From Mongoliitalea daihaiensis (GTDB taxonomy: Bacteria; Bacteroidota; Bacteroidia; Cytophagales; Cyclobacteriaceae), in contig NZ_CP063779.1 in the NCBI RefSeq assembly GCF_021596945.1, positions 2,826,001 through 2,890,000 on the forward strand: a stretch of 64,000 bases of DNA, given 5' to 3'. Positions 17,518 through 27,455 of the stretch are shown here, piece after piece; position 1 is the first letter of the stretch; each line of letters starts with the position of its first letter. The translations under genes were made by a program, and so were the position numbers. The notes beneath the pieces were generated by a model. That model saw nothing but the letters and a program-made list of their open reading frames with translations, was not told where the DNA came from and ran no database searches.

Positions 17518-18107
17518 TTTTTAATCATAGGACTGATAAAGGAGCTGTTTAAAGTGCTACCATTGCGAAGTGAAACAATCAAATTGGCATTTAGTTGTTG
17601 GGGGCCTTGAATAGATTGGTTTAGCCTAAATGTAAAAAACTGCCGGCTATTACTGAAATCTCGTAACCTATTGAGTTGAACATCTTCATTTGTACTCAAT
17701 AAAAAAGCTACATCTGTACCTATTGATAATCCATGAAAGGGTTCATTGAGGATAATCATGATATTACTGATGTTCTGAATGCTGTATCTTGGTTCGCAGT
17801 CTTCTATAGCGAAGGCAATACCAGGTAGCCAAGGTGTCAATTGAGCTTGTTGAAATGACTCAAATGTCAATTCAAAATTCAAGCGAAACTCATGAATGGC
17901 CACTGTGTCATCACTATTGGCAGGCTGTTGGTTGGAAAATGGGGAGAAGAATATTTGTTCAATTCCCACTGCATTGACTCTCTTGATACTTGGGCAACCC
18001 TCTACATCAAACTCTAAACTTACTGTACATGCCCATGCACTCAACATGAATACTAGCAAGCAGCAAATTTTCCAAAGTGGAGAAGATGAATGAGTCAAAT
18101 AATGCAT
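17514..18107 (-). CDS. putative lipoprotein, function unknown
   Basis: A 197-residue exported protein. A long basic N-region precedes a hydrophobic core and 'LSAWACTVSLEF', where Cys27 is the likely lipid anchor. The body is beta-rich with paired cysteines ('EGCPSI', 'IEDCEPRY'). I do not recognise a family. It is 73 bp downstream of proA in the same direction but has no obvious link to proline synthesis; it overlaps the DUF2237 stop tail-to-tail. Confidence 0.6.
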   Translation of the reverse strand: MHYLTHSSSPLWKICCLLVFMLSAWACTVSLEFDVEGCPSIKRVNAVGIEQIFFSPFSNQQPANSDDTVAIHEFRLNFELTFESFQQAQLTPWLPGIAFAIEDCEPRYSIQNISNIMIILNEPFHGLSIGTDVAFLLSTNEDVQLNRLRDFSNSRQFFTFRLNQSIQGPQQLNANLIVSLRNGSTLNSSFISPMIKN

Positions 18108-18180
18108 GTTCTAAAGTATTTGTCTTCAATTGTTTAATTTACAGACAATTATCCATTTGTTCAACCCAATTGTTTTAATC

Positions 18181-19425
18181 TTACCTGATTTGCCCGTTTC
18201 CTCGAATGATCCATTTATAACTGGTGAGTTCTGGAAGTGCCATAGGACCTCGAGCATGTAGCTTTTGTGTGCTGATTCCAATTTCAGCTCCCATGCCAAA
18301 TTGGTTACCATCAGTAAAAGCGGTAGAGGCATTGGCATAAACGGCGGCTGCATCTACCTGTCTCAAGAAATGCTGTAAGGTTTCTTGATCCTCTGCAACA
18401 ATAGCTTCCGAATGTTTGGAACTGTACTGATGAATATGTGCAATGGCTTCGTCGATAGTTACCACTGTTTTAATAGCCATTTTCAAGGACAAAAACTCTG
18501 TTCCAAAATGTTCTGAATCGGCAAGTTTGATGCTTGGATTTCCTAAAGAATGTAATGCTTGGAAGGCTGCTGTATCAGCAAATATTTCTACTCCTGCTTC
18601 GAGTAATGGCTGTATCAATTTTCCCAAATCAGCTAAGCGGTCATGATGGATGATCAAGCAATCTAAACTATTGCAGACACTTGGTCTTCTTGTTTTGGAA
18701 TTGACAACAATCATGCGGGCTTTATCAAGATCAGCACTCTTATCAATATAAGTATGTACGATTCCTGCTCCTGTTTCAATTACCGGTACTAATGAGTTGG
18801 ATCGGACAAAGTCTATAAGTCCCTGACTGCCTCGTGGAATGATGACATCTACCCATTTCCTTGCCTGTAAAAGCGCATGTACAGCCTCTCTAGAAGGTGG
18901 TAGTAAGCATACACAGGCTGTCGGTAGCTGATGATGGATCAATGCTTGATGAATCAAGTTGACTAACGCAGTGTTTGTCTCATGTGCATCAGTTCCTCCT
19001 TTCAAAATCAAGGCGTTTCCAGACTTGAAAGCCAATGTACATACGTCAATCGTAACATTTGGCCTAGATTCGTAAATAATACCCAAGACCCCTAAGGGAA
19101 CTCGAAGTTTTTGCAAGTGAAGGCCATTTGGCAGTACTTTATCCTCCAAAATCTGACCAATAGGGGAGGGGAGCTCTTGGACCTGTTTAATTTCTTTGAT
19201 AATTCCCTTTATCCGATCTTCTGTCAGCAATAGTCTGTCATACCGAGAATCTGATACATCCATTTTGCTTAAATCACGCTGGTTTGCAATTAAGATTTCT
19301 TCGATTTGGGAATTAAGTAGAAAAGTTAATGTATCCAAAAGCTCACGAACCTGGCGCTCCGTAAGTGCGCTAAGTAAACGGGACGCATCTTGAGTTTGTT
19401 GAAATAAAGAATCCAAGTTAATCAT
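18181..19425 (-). CDS. proA: glutamate-5-semialdehyde dehydrogenase (gamma-glutamyl phosphate reductase)
   Basis: Second step of proline synthesis: NADPH-dependent reduction of gamma-glutamyl phosphate to glutamate-5-semialdehyde in the cytosol. 414 residues from ATG 19425; an in-frame TTG at 19434 is less likely. Seen: 'GVLGIIYESRPNVTIDV', 'KSGNALILKGGTDAHETN', 'RGSQGLIDFVR', 'TGAGIVHTYIDK', and 'RRPSVCNSLDCLI' with the catalytic cysteine. The start overlaps the proB stop by 8 bp, so proB-proA is one operon; proC lies apart at 36104. Confidence 0.96.
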   Translation of the reverse strand: MINLDSLFQQTQDASRLLSALTERQVRELLDTLTFLLNSQIEEILIANQRDLSKMDVSDSRYDRLLLTEDRIKGIIKEIKQVQELPSPIGQILEDKVLPNGLHLQKLRVPLGVLGIIYESRPNVTIDVCTLAFKSGNALILKGGTDAHETNTALVNLIHQALIHHQLPTACVCLLPPSREAVHALLQARKWVDVIIPRGSQGLIDFVRSNSLVPVIETGAGIVHTYIDKSADLDKARMIVVNSKTRRPSVCNSLDCLIIHHDRLADLGKLIQPLLEAGVEIFADTAAFQALHSLGNPSIKLADSEHFGTEFLSLKMAIKTVVTIDEAIAHIHQYSSKHSEAIVAEDQETLQHFLRQVDAAAVYANASTAFTDGNQFGMGAEIGISTQKLHARGPMALPELTSYKWIIRGNGQIR

Positions 19426-20509
19426 AATGAGCAATATATAAGTAGTCGTAGTGTATGAATGGTTTTTGGTTTTTTTGTCCTAGGACGGCTTGAAGTTGCT
19501 CACTATTGTATTCTGCTTTTCCTACACCAAGCTGTATGTTAGACTCATTTCTAATGGCTATAATATCTCCTTTGGCAAATGTGCCTTGAATCGATTGAAT
19601 CCCTACTGGAAGCAAAGAATTTACATTTTGAGAAAGCAGGATGTCCTCGGCTCCTTTATTGATTACTACTGCTGCCTTAAAGTAATGTTCTCCAAAAGCA
19701 AGCCATTTTTTAGGGCTCTGTTTTTTTGGTTTTGGTATAAAAACCGTGTGAGGCACAGTAGGGACTGTGGATAGTTGGTGTAAAATATCGCTGCGCTTGC
19801 CATTGGCAATGATGACACGGATGCCAAGATCAGCGGCTTTCATTGCCATCTTCAACTTGGTTAGCATGCCTCCTCGCCCAAAGGATGACTTTTCAGTCGT
19901 AGCTACTTTTTCTAATGCAGGTAAAACACCTTCAATGGATGGAATTAACTCTGATGCAGGATGGCTGGGTGGTCCATTGTATACCCCATCTACACTTGTC
20001 AAAAGTATAAGTGTATCCGCATTGACCATGGCCGCTGTAAGCGATGCTAATTCATCATTATCGGTGAACATTAACTCGGTAATTGCTACCGTATCATTTT
20101 CATTGATAATAGGTATAATATCTTGGGAGAGCAATCCTTGTATGCAGGAACGCATGTTCAAAAAATGTTTTCGATCTCTGAAATCTTCTTTGGTTACCAA
20201 GATTTGGGCAATGTGTACATTTTCCTTTTTGAACAGGGCTTTGTATTCATTGATGAGACGAATTTGTCCTGTGGAGGCAAAGATCTGCTTCTTCAGGATC
20301 GGATCAAGTTTTTTCGGTAAATCAATCTCTTGTCTTCCAAAAGCTACTGCTCCAGAACTGGTGACAATCACTTTTTTTCCTTTCTTGTGAAGTGCTGCTA
20401 TTTGGCTCACCAAAGACGATAGTGTTTTTAGATCAGGAGTCCCATCAGATAAGGTAAGTACATTAGAACCGATTTTAAGGACAATAGTCTGGCTTAAATA
20501 GTCAATCAC
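19418..20509 (-). CDS. proB: glutamate 5-kinase
   Basis: First step of proline synthesis: ATP-dependent phosphorylation of glutamate. 363 residues: amino-acid kinase domain (about 5-255) with 'VLKIGSNVLT', 'VTSSGAVAFGRQEI', 'PIINENDTVA' and 'FTDNDELASLTAAMV', then a C-terminal PUA domain (about 275-355, 'ALLPVGIQSIQG'-like 'SLLPVGIQSIQGTFAKGDII'). The PUA domain is common in ProB and affects feedback inhibition by proline. First gene of proBA. Upstream 20510-20717 is AT-rich and holds nothing else I can call. Confidence 0.96.
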   Translation of the reverse strand: MIDYLSQTIVLKIGSNVLTLSDGTPDLKTLSSLVSQIAALHKKGKKVIVTSSGAVAFGRQEIDLPKKLDPILKKQIFASTGQIRLINEYKALFKKENVHIAQILVTKEDFRDRKHFLNMRSCIQGLLSQDIIPIINENDTVAITELMFTDNDELASLTAAMVNADTLILLTSVDGVYNGPPSHPASELIPSIEGVLPALEKVATTEKSSFGRGGMLTKLKMAMKAADLGIRVIIANGKRSDILHQLSTVPTVPHTVFIPKPKKQSPKKWLAFGEHYFKAAVVINKGAEDILLSQNVNSLLPVGIQSIQGTFAKGDIIAIRNESNIQLGVGKAEYNSEQLQAVLGQKNQKPFIHYDYLYIAHYD

Positions 20510-20717
20510 AAAAACCCGAATTTAATGTTGATTTTTTCATTAATTGTAAATTTACTAACAAAAAGCTGTTTACAATAACAAAAAATGAAACAGATTAGAT
20601 TAATCGTTGAATTTTTTAAAACAACACCGTCTGTTTGTAAACATTTGCCCTTGATGAATCAAAGGAAACATAAAGCGGGAATATTTAAATGGTCTTAAAA
20701 AAGTGTGTTGAAGCTGA

Positions 20718-21092
20718 TTAAAGTATCGATTGAAATTTTTCAGGAGTCAAGGGCTTTTCAATAAAACCCTTTACACAGCTGTAGGAGTTAGCTTTGATTC
20801 GGTCTTGGAAATCAATTGAGCTGGAAAGCATGACAATCTTATCGGGTCTATGCGATAAGTTTTCTACATAGTAATTCAAAAAGTCCCATCCATTCATTAC
20901 GGGCATATTGATATCTAACAGGATTAGGGCTGTTTCCTCTTCTCCAAGATTTTTCAATTTTTCTAAGGCTTTTTCAGCCTCAAGAAACTCTTCGACTCTT
21001 TCAGAAATCTTGGTCTTTGAAATGAGTCGTTTGTTAATTAAATTATTAATAGGGTCATCATCGACCAAAATTATGGCAGAAAATCTAAACAT
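20718..21092 (-). CDS. stand-alone response regulator receiver
   Basis: A 124-residue receiver without output domain. Acidic pocket D11-D13 ('LVDDDPINNLINKRLI'), phosphoacceptor D60 in 'LILLDINMPVMNGWDF', switch Ser in 'IVMLSSSI' and K113 in 'IEKPLTPEKF'. The 'DDDPINNLIN' start is typical of a Bacteroidota group often paired with hybrid kinases, and differs from the receivers at 5 and 9.5 kb. No kinase is adjacent; it sits alone between proB and groEL. Confidence 0.9.
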   Translation of the reverse strand: MFRFSAIILVDDDPINNLINKRLISKTKISERVEEFLEAEKALEKLKNLGEEETALILLDINMPVMNGWDFLNYYVENLSHRPDKIVMLSSSIDFQDRIKANSYSCVKGFIEKPLTPEKFQSIL

Positions 21093-21284
21093 TGATTTTA
21101 ATGTTTAATGTATTAAGTTCAGGGACTGTCAAATATACTTACTATTGCTGATTAATTAACATCTACTTTTTCAAATTAGTAGTTTTATTTTTTTATAATA
21201 TTTACAAGATATGGAATTTACAATAATAGTAAAAGTTATATCGTATGTTGAGATGCAGATAAATGAAAATAAAATATTAGAATA

Positions 21285-21325
21285 TTCAAAAAAAGAAGAG
21301 GCATTTGGAACCCAAATGCCTCTTC
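21285..21325 (-). terminator. Rho-independent terminator of groESL
   Basis: A perfect 13-bp stem (GAAGAGGCATTTG with its complement) around a 5-base loop, followed on the minus strand by seven T. It lies 25 bp after the groEL stop. Confidence 0.92.
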
Positions 21326-21349
21326 GGTAAAATATCGAATATTACTGGC

Positions 21350-22990
<1,641 letters not shown>

Positions 22991-23013
22991 TTAAATTTTT
23001 GTTGATAGATGAT

Positions 23014-23292
23014 TTAGATGATAGCAAAGATGTCTGATTCTCTCATGATAAGATAATCCTGACCATCTACTGAAAGCTCAGTACCGGCATACTTGCCATA
23101 CAACACCGTGTCACCTACTTTAACAGTCAATGGTTCATCTTTCTTACCACTTCCTACAGCTACCACAGTACCTTTTTGTGGTTTTTCTTTAGCGGTATCC
23201 GGTATAAAAAGACCGGAAGCAGTTTTCTCTTCAGCGGCAGCAGGTTCAACGAGAACTCTGTCTGCAAGAGGTTGGATGTTAACTTTTGACAT
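23014..23292 (-). CDS. groS: co-chaperonin GroES
   Basis: 10-kDa lid of the GroEL chamber, 92 residues. '[27 protein letters not shown]' with its mobile loop, '[11 protein letters not shown]' and '[29 protein letters not shown]' are diagnostic. First gene of groESL. The upstream gap shared with the divergent 23511 gene contains interlocked inverted repeats (see findings) that might be part of its control region. Confidence 0.98.
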   Translation of the reverse strand: MSKVNIQPLADRVLVEPAAAEEKTASGLFIPDTAKEKPQKGTVVAVGSGKKDEPLTVKVGDTVLYGKYAGTELSVDGQDYLIMRESDIFAII

Positions 23293-23441
23293 AACTATTA
23301 AATTGTTTAAGGTTAGTTCTTAAAATGTTTAAACAGCCATCTTCCATATTTATGCCAATCATGATTTTGAATCAAAGTCTGACATTAAGTCGGTCTTTGG
23401 AGACAGTTCGGGGGATTTATAAAAAAGATACAGAAAAACTC

Positions 23442-23489
23442 CTGTCAATTTTACAAGTTAAGTTTTTTTAGTTGACAGTTTTTTGTAAA
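23442..23489. promoter_or_regulatory. interlocked inverted repeats between groES and a divergent gene
   Basis: CTGTCAA at 23442-23448 pairs with TTGACAG at 23472-23478, and TTTACAA at 23450-23456 pairs with TTGTAAA at 23483-23489. The two stems cannot form at once. The block sits just upstream of the 23511 gene in the 218-bp divergent gap. Operator or promoter overlap is possible; no direct evidence. Confidence 0.35.
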
Positions 23490-23510
23490 TTTTATGACAA
23501 AAGAAGGTCT

Positions 23511-24221
23511 ATGGAAAGATTGTCAGATAATTGGATTACTGAAGGATGGATAGATTTTGAATACAAAAAATACATCCTTCTTGCTTACATGAAACATGTG
23601 TCAGGGCAATTTAAAGAAGTAAAATTGTATCCGCCGTTAGCAGAGCTTATTCATCATTATACCCGGTTGAAAGGTTTTGCAGAAAGTAAAGAGCAGCTAA
23701 ATGGCAGATTTCCTAAGCAATTGCAAGGTCCCGATTGGGAAGCTATGAAGTTAAATTATAAACCTGTCTTGGTTGATGATGCACTTATGAAGCAACTTAC
23801 CGAGATTGTTGACTTTTCTATGCCCAAATTTCAAAAAGCAATTGAGGAGGGGAAAAATATTTATGATTTTCTAGAGTCTGAAATGAAAATCGAGCCTGTT
23901 GGCATCTCTCCATTGTACCAGCGGGAAGGATACGCAATGCTTACCCACGATGCATCTAGAGATATCTATATTTATCGCTACAAAGTTAGCCTCTTCCAGC
24001 AAGCTAGTGATACGCTAAAAGGAATCATGATGCAATTGATTCGGAGAGTAAAAAGATCATTTGCCCATACCTTTGAGCATATCAAATTAGAATTGGTGAA
24101 ATCTCATCAAGATCTCCCTAATCCAGCAACTTTTAGAATCCATAGTAAATATCAAATCCCTATGAATGAAAGCTTTCTCCCCATCACCAAACGAATTCTT
24201 TTGAAAGCTATACAAGATTAA
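23511..24221 (+). CDS. conserved hypothetical protein
   Basis: A 236-residue soluble protein beginning 'MERLSDNWITEGWIDFEYKK'. The ATG at 23511 is preferred over an in-frame TTG at 23472 that lies within inverted repeats. It is mostly helical with 'GISPLYQREGYAMLTH' and 'IYIYRYKVSLFQQA' as distinctive stretches and no membrane segment. I recognise it only as a protein that recurs in Cytophagales; the function is unknown. It diverges from groESL and converges on secG. Confidence 0.7.
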   Translation: MERLSDNWITEGWIDFEYKKYILLAYMKHVSGQFKEVKLYPPLAELIHHYTRLKGFAESKEQLNGRFPKQLQGPDWEAMKLNYKPVLVDDALMKQLTEIVDFSMPKFQKAIEEGKNIYDFLESEMKIEPVGISPLYQREGYAMLTHDASRDIYIYRYKVSLFQQASDTLKGIMMQLIRRVKRSFAHTFEHIKLELVKSHQDLPNPATFRIHSKYQIPMNESFLPITKRILLKAIQD

Positions 24222-24225
24222 AAAT

Positions 24226-24252
24226 AAAAAAGCGGACCTATTGGACCGCTTT
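24226..24252 (-). terminator. Rho-independent terminator after secG
   Basis: AAGCGG/CCGCTT stem extended by CC/GG past one mismatch, 4-base loop. On the minus strand it is followed by TTTTATTTTT, a good U-tract, so it mainly closes the operon that ends with secG; the convergent plus-strand gene may share it. Confidence 0.75.
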
Positions 24253-24276
24253 CTTATGATAAAAATTCTATAATTT

Positions 24277-24642
24277 TTAGTTGTTCTCAGGTTCTACAGG
24301 CTCCTCAGTCTCGATAGCTGGTACACTTGGCAACAAACTATTGTCTGCATCTGTAGAAGGAGAGATAATTTGTCTTCGGGCATTTTCAATATTAGGGGAA
24401 GAAAACTGATCACCTGATGATGTGGTGTAGAATGCTGAAGAACTTAAAGACAATACCAAAATAGCGATCGCCAAAACCCATGTTGATTTTTCGAGGATAT
24501 TTCCTGTCTTGGTGACTCCCATAATTTGAGATGCTCCGCCTCCAAAGGCAGCTCCTACACCACCTTTAGAATCTTGACCTAGGATTACTAAAATCAATAA
24601 TACGGCTAAGACAATAATAATGCTGATTAATAAAGTAAACAT
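24277..24642 (-). CDS. secG: preprotein translocase subunit SecG
   Basis: Small subunit of the SecYEG channel, 121 residues. Two transmembrane segments (about 2-20 and 50-70) flank 'ILGQDSKGGVGAAFGGGASQIMG', the conserved SecG loop. A longer acidic, Pro/Glu-rich C-terminal tail (about 75-121) is usual in Bacteroidota. It lies 7 bp after the TPR/coiled-coil gene and ends the gene string from the FtsE-like ATPase gene through miaB, the sigma-54 activator and lptE. Confidence 0.94.
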   Translation of the reverse strand: MFTLLISIIIVLAVLLILVILGQDSKGGVGAAFGGGASQIMGVTKTGNILEKSTWVLAIAILVLSLSSSAFYTTSSGDQFSSPNIENARRQIISPSTDADNSLLPSVPAIETEEPVEPENN

Positions 24643-24649
24643 ATGCTAG

Positions 24650-25585
24650 TTAATTATCTTCCAAGTTTTTTATTTGGTCTGCAAAATAAGTGCTTTTATC
24701 TGGAAATTTCACCATAAGTTTTTGATAAATTTCTAAGGCCTTCATTTTTTTATTTTGTTTTGTAAGGAGCTTGGCATAAGATTCAGTAATTAAGTTCTCA
24801 TTGATTTGCGTACTTTTTTCAGATAGGTCGCTTTGATTATGGTTAGCTTCGATTTCTTTGATGGTGGCTAACTTGATCGATTTTTTACTAAATGCCTTGA
24901 TGATATCAATTTGCTCTTTTTTCTTTTCGTCTTTGATTTCTTTTTTCTCTCGTCTACGAATATTCTCTATCAGATCTTCATCTGCTGCCTTTCTTCTTTT
25001 CCTAGTTGGCTTTTGCTGTGGTTCAGATTCTACTACTTCGATTTCTTGAGTTTTAAGCTCCTTTTCAATAGGTTTTTCTTCCGCCAAAGACTCCGGAATC
25101 TTAGAAGATTTTTCTTCTTCTTCTTCTTTTTTAGGTGTATTTCCTGTTTGTTCAGAAGCCTTTTTGTCGTGTAGCTCTTCCCCTAATCTTTTTAACACAC
25201 TTATTTTTTGTGCTGGATCTACGTTATTTTTAGGGTTAGGGGTCAGCTGATCATCCAAATCGTCAATGAAGTTATCTTCTTTTCTTTTGGTTTGGGAAAG
25301 CTGTAGGTTGGTTAATTCTAACGTAAAGGATCGGTTAAATTCACTCCAAACTTGCTTATTTTCAGTCAATTCTTTTAGCCAACTTCTATTTGGGCTTGTC
25401 AATGCTGCTAAAGCCAAAAAGTCTTTTTCTTTACCATTGGTTCGCTCGTATTCAAACTTTGCTAATAGTACTTTTGGAAGTTGAAAGTAAGGGAAAGCCT
25501 GACTGTATTTGACAAGCTCACTTAGGTCTTCCTTTTGGAGTTCATTAGCTCGTGATGCGATATCTAACAGTAGTTGTAGGTTCAA
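24650..25585 (-). CDS. hypothetical protein with charged linker and TPR-like C-terminus
   Basis: A 311-residue cytosolic protein. An N-terminal helical domain (about 1-100) is followed by a highly charged Lys/Glu-rich linker (about 130-240, for example 'KKEEEEEKSSKIPESLAEEK') and a C-terminal TPR-like helix pair ('SYAKLLTKQNKKMKALEIYQKLMVKFPDKS'). Proteins of this build are conserved between lptE and secG in Cytophagales. A role in envelope assembly is suggested only by the neighbours. Confidence 0.72.
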   Translation of the reverse strand: MNLQLLLDIASRANELQKEDLSELVKYSQAFPYFQLPKVLLAKFEYERTNGKEKDFLALAALTSPNRSWLKELTENKQVWSEFNRSFTLELTNLQLSQTKRKEDNFIDDLDDQLTPNPKNNVDPAQKISVLKRLGEELHDKKASEQTGNTPKKEEEEEKSSKIPESLAEEKPIEKELKTQEIEVVESEPQQKPTRKRRKAADEDLIENIRRREKKEIKDEKKKEQIDIIKAFSKKSIKLATIKEIEANHNQSDLSEKSTQINENLITESYAKLLTKQNKKMKALEIYQKLMVKFPDKSTYFADQIKNLEDN

Positions 25586-25619
25586 TTGTTTAAATTTAAG
25601 ATCCCTAAGTTAAGAATTT

Positions 25620-26165
25620 TTACCAATTAGCAACGGTGGCAGTGAAAATGTCTTGAAGAATACTTTCGAAAATTTCTTCTATTAACACGCTTTCTACCTG
25701 TAAGATAGAAGTTGTACGAGGATCATAATCTTTGAAAAAGGAAAATGTTCTTTTGAAGCTTTCCTCTTCTTCTACGGTGTTTGCGTACTCTACTTCTATA
25801 CCAATGGTCAAGCGCATTTGGCCAGCCCTGTCCGGTAAATTAGGGTCTGTGGTAGTCACAGTTGCCTGCGGTGTAATGTTATACCGATTGATAGCTCCCG
25901 AAAACTGTAAATCTCCATTTGTTCTTACCAATTCCAATCGAGTGTTTCGCTGATAAAAATCTTTTAGGGATTCGGTAAATAGCTGCTCCATATTGGCAGG
26001 TCCTCCACCAGAATCATTGAAGAAATTTTCTACTGAAAAGGATTTTACCTTATCATAATCAATGTTGACTCCCGAGAAGCTATAGTTGATTGCACAGGAG
26101 GAAACCAATATGAAGCTACAACAAAGTAGCCAACTGTTAACCCAAAAGCGCTTACTCAATATCAT
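25620..26165 (-). CDS. lptE: LptE-family LPS-assembly lipoprotein
   Basis: A 181-residue outer-membrane lipoprotein: leader ending 'ILVSSCAINYSF' with lipid Cys24, followed by 'SFSGVNIDYDKVKSFSVENFFN', the start of the LptE/RlpB-like fold, and 'RNTRLELVRTNGDLQFSGAI'. In partnership with LptD it would complete insertion of lipopolysaccharide into the outer membrane. lptD is not in the window. The start overlaps the end of the sigma-54 activator gene by 14 bp. Confidence 0.85.
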   Translation of the reverse strand: MILSKRFWVNSWLLCCSFILVSSCAINYSFSGVNIDYDKVKSFSVENFFNDSGGGPANMEQLFTESLKDFYQRNTRLELVRTNGDLQFSGAINRYNITPQATVTTTDPNLPDRAGQMRLTIGIEVEYANTVEEEESFKRTFSFFKDYDPRTTSILQVESVLIEEIFESILQDIFTATVANW

Positions 26166-27444
26166 ATTGTTTAATTTTTCTATATAAGGTACGCTCGGAT
26201 ATTCCTAAGTCCTGCGCAGCATATTTACGTTTGTTATTATGTTTTTGTAATGCTTTAATAATCATTTCTTTTTCTTTCTTTTCGAGAGAAAGAGAGTGAT
26301 CATCTTCTTCATGAATAATATCTTCGATAGTTTCATCTTCGTAGTTTTCTGTATTTTCCTTCGAATTAGGACTATCAATTACAAACGGAACATTGACTGG
26401 AGTATTGCTTGAAGCATTGCTTGATTTTTCAAAGCTGATCGGTGATTCTAAATCTTCAAATAATTCTTGATGCTTATTGATGATTGTGGGGTTAAAGTTT
26501 CCTGCTTGAAAGGCTTCAAGAACAAGTTTTTTTAGCTCATTCATATCCCTTTTCATCTCAAAAAGCACTTTATAAAGGATTTCCCGTTCTGAGAAATCAC
26601 TGTTCTTCTCCCCTTTATTGCCATTAGCAAAAATAGCAGGGAGCCTATTTTGATCACTAGGTAAGTATTTATCTAACTTTTCCGCTGTGACTTCTCTTTC
26701 CTGTTCCAACAGGGAAATCTGTTCAGCTATATTTTTGAGCTGCCGTATATTACCTGGGAAAGGGAATCTCATAAGCAGTTTTTTGGCATCATCATCTAAA
26801 GAAATTGGCCGCACACTATATTTTTCCGAAAAGTCTGATGTGAATTTTCTGAACAATAAAACCATATCTTCGCCACGTTCACGTAGGGGTGGAACAAAAA
26901 TAGGTACCGTATTTAGCCTGTAATACAAGTCCTCTCTGAAGTTGCCTTTTTCAACAGCTTTGATCAAATTGACATTGGTGGCTGCTATGACACGGACATT
27001 TGTTTTTTGAACTTTAGAGCTTCCTACTTTGATGAATTCACCGTTTTCAAGGACTCTAAGGAGTCGTGCTTGAGTTCCTAAAGGCATTTCTCCAATTTCA
27101 TCCAGAAAAATACTCCCTCCATCAGTGACTTCAAAATAACCTTTTCTGGCTTCATATGCGCCAGTAAAGGATCCTTTTTCGTGTCCAAACAATTCTGAAT
27201 CAATGGTACCTTCAGGGATTGCTCCACAGTTAATGGCAATGAATTTACCATGTTTGCGCATACTAAGCGAGTGGATGATTTTCGAAAAGGATTCTTTTCC
27301 CGAGCCACTTTCTCCTGTAATCAATACAGTCATATCTGTAGGCGATGCTTGCATAGCTACAGATATGGCATGATTTAATAAAGGACTATTGCCAATAATT
27401 CCAAATCGTTGTTTGACACTTTGTATTTCTGCGGATGTAAACAT
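26152..27444 (-). CDS. sigma-54-dependent transcriptional activator without receiver domain
   Basis: A 430-residue enhancer-binding protein. The AAA+ domain begins almost at the N-terminus: Walker A 'GESGSGKE' (44-51), the sigma-54 contact loop 'GSFTGA' (91-96), Walker B 'SIFLDEIGEM' (111-120) and an arginine finger in 'REDLYYRLN'. A charged linker (about 270-390) follows, then a Fis-type helix-turn-helix (about 395-430, 'RKYAAQDLGISERTLYRKI'). With no receiver or sensor domain it is probably controlled by abundance or partner proteins. It overlaps lptE, which hints at envelope-linked control. Confidence 0.92.
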   Translation of the reverse strand: MFTSAEIQSVKQRFGIIGNSPLLNHAISVAMQASPTDMTVLITGESGSGKESFSKIIHSLSMRKHGKFIAINCGAIPEGTIDSELFGHEKGSFTGAYEARKGYFEVTDGGSIFLDEIGEMPLGTQARLLRVLENGEFIKVGSSKVQKTNVRVIAATNVNLIKAVEKGNFREDLYYRLNTVPIFVPPLRERGEDMVLLFRKFTSDFSEKYSVRPISLDDDAKKLLMRFPFPGNIRQLKNIAEQISLLEQEREVTAEKLDKYLPSDQNRLPAIFANGNKGEKNSDFSEREILYKVLFEMKRDMNELKKLVLEAFQAGNFNPTIINKHQELFEDLESPISFEKSSNASSNTPVNVPFVIDSPNSKENTENYEDETIEDIIHEEDDHSLSLEKKEKEMIIKALQKHNNKRKYAAQDLGISERTLYRKIKQYDIE

Positions 27445-27455
27445 GGTTGGAGTGA

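Noticed and set aside
20585-20698. A 37-codon plus-strand frame between proB and the receiver gene
   Set aside because: Short, basic, with no recognisable motif or coupling to a neighbour; not better than chance in AT-rich DNA.
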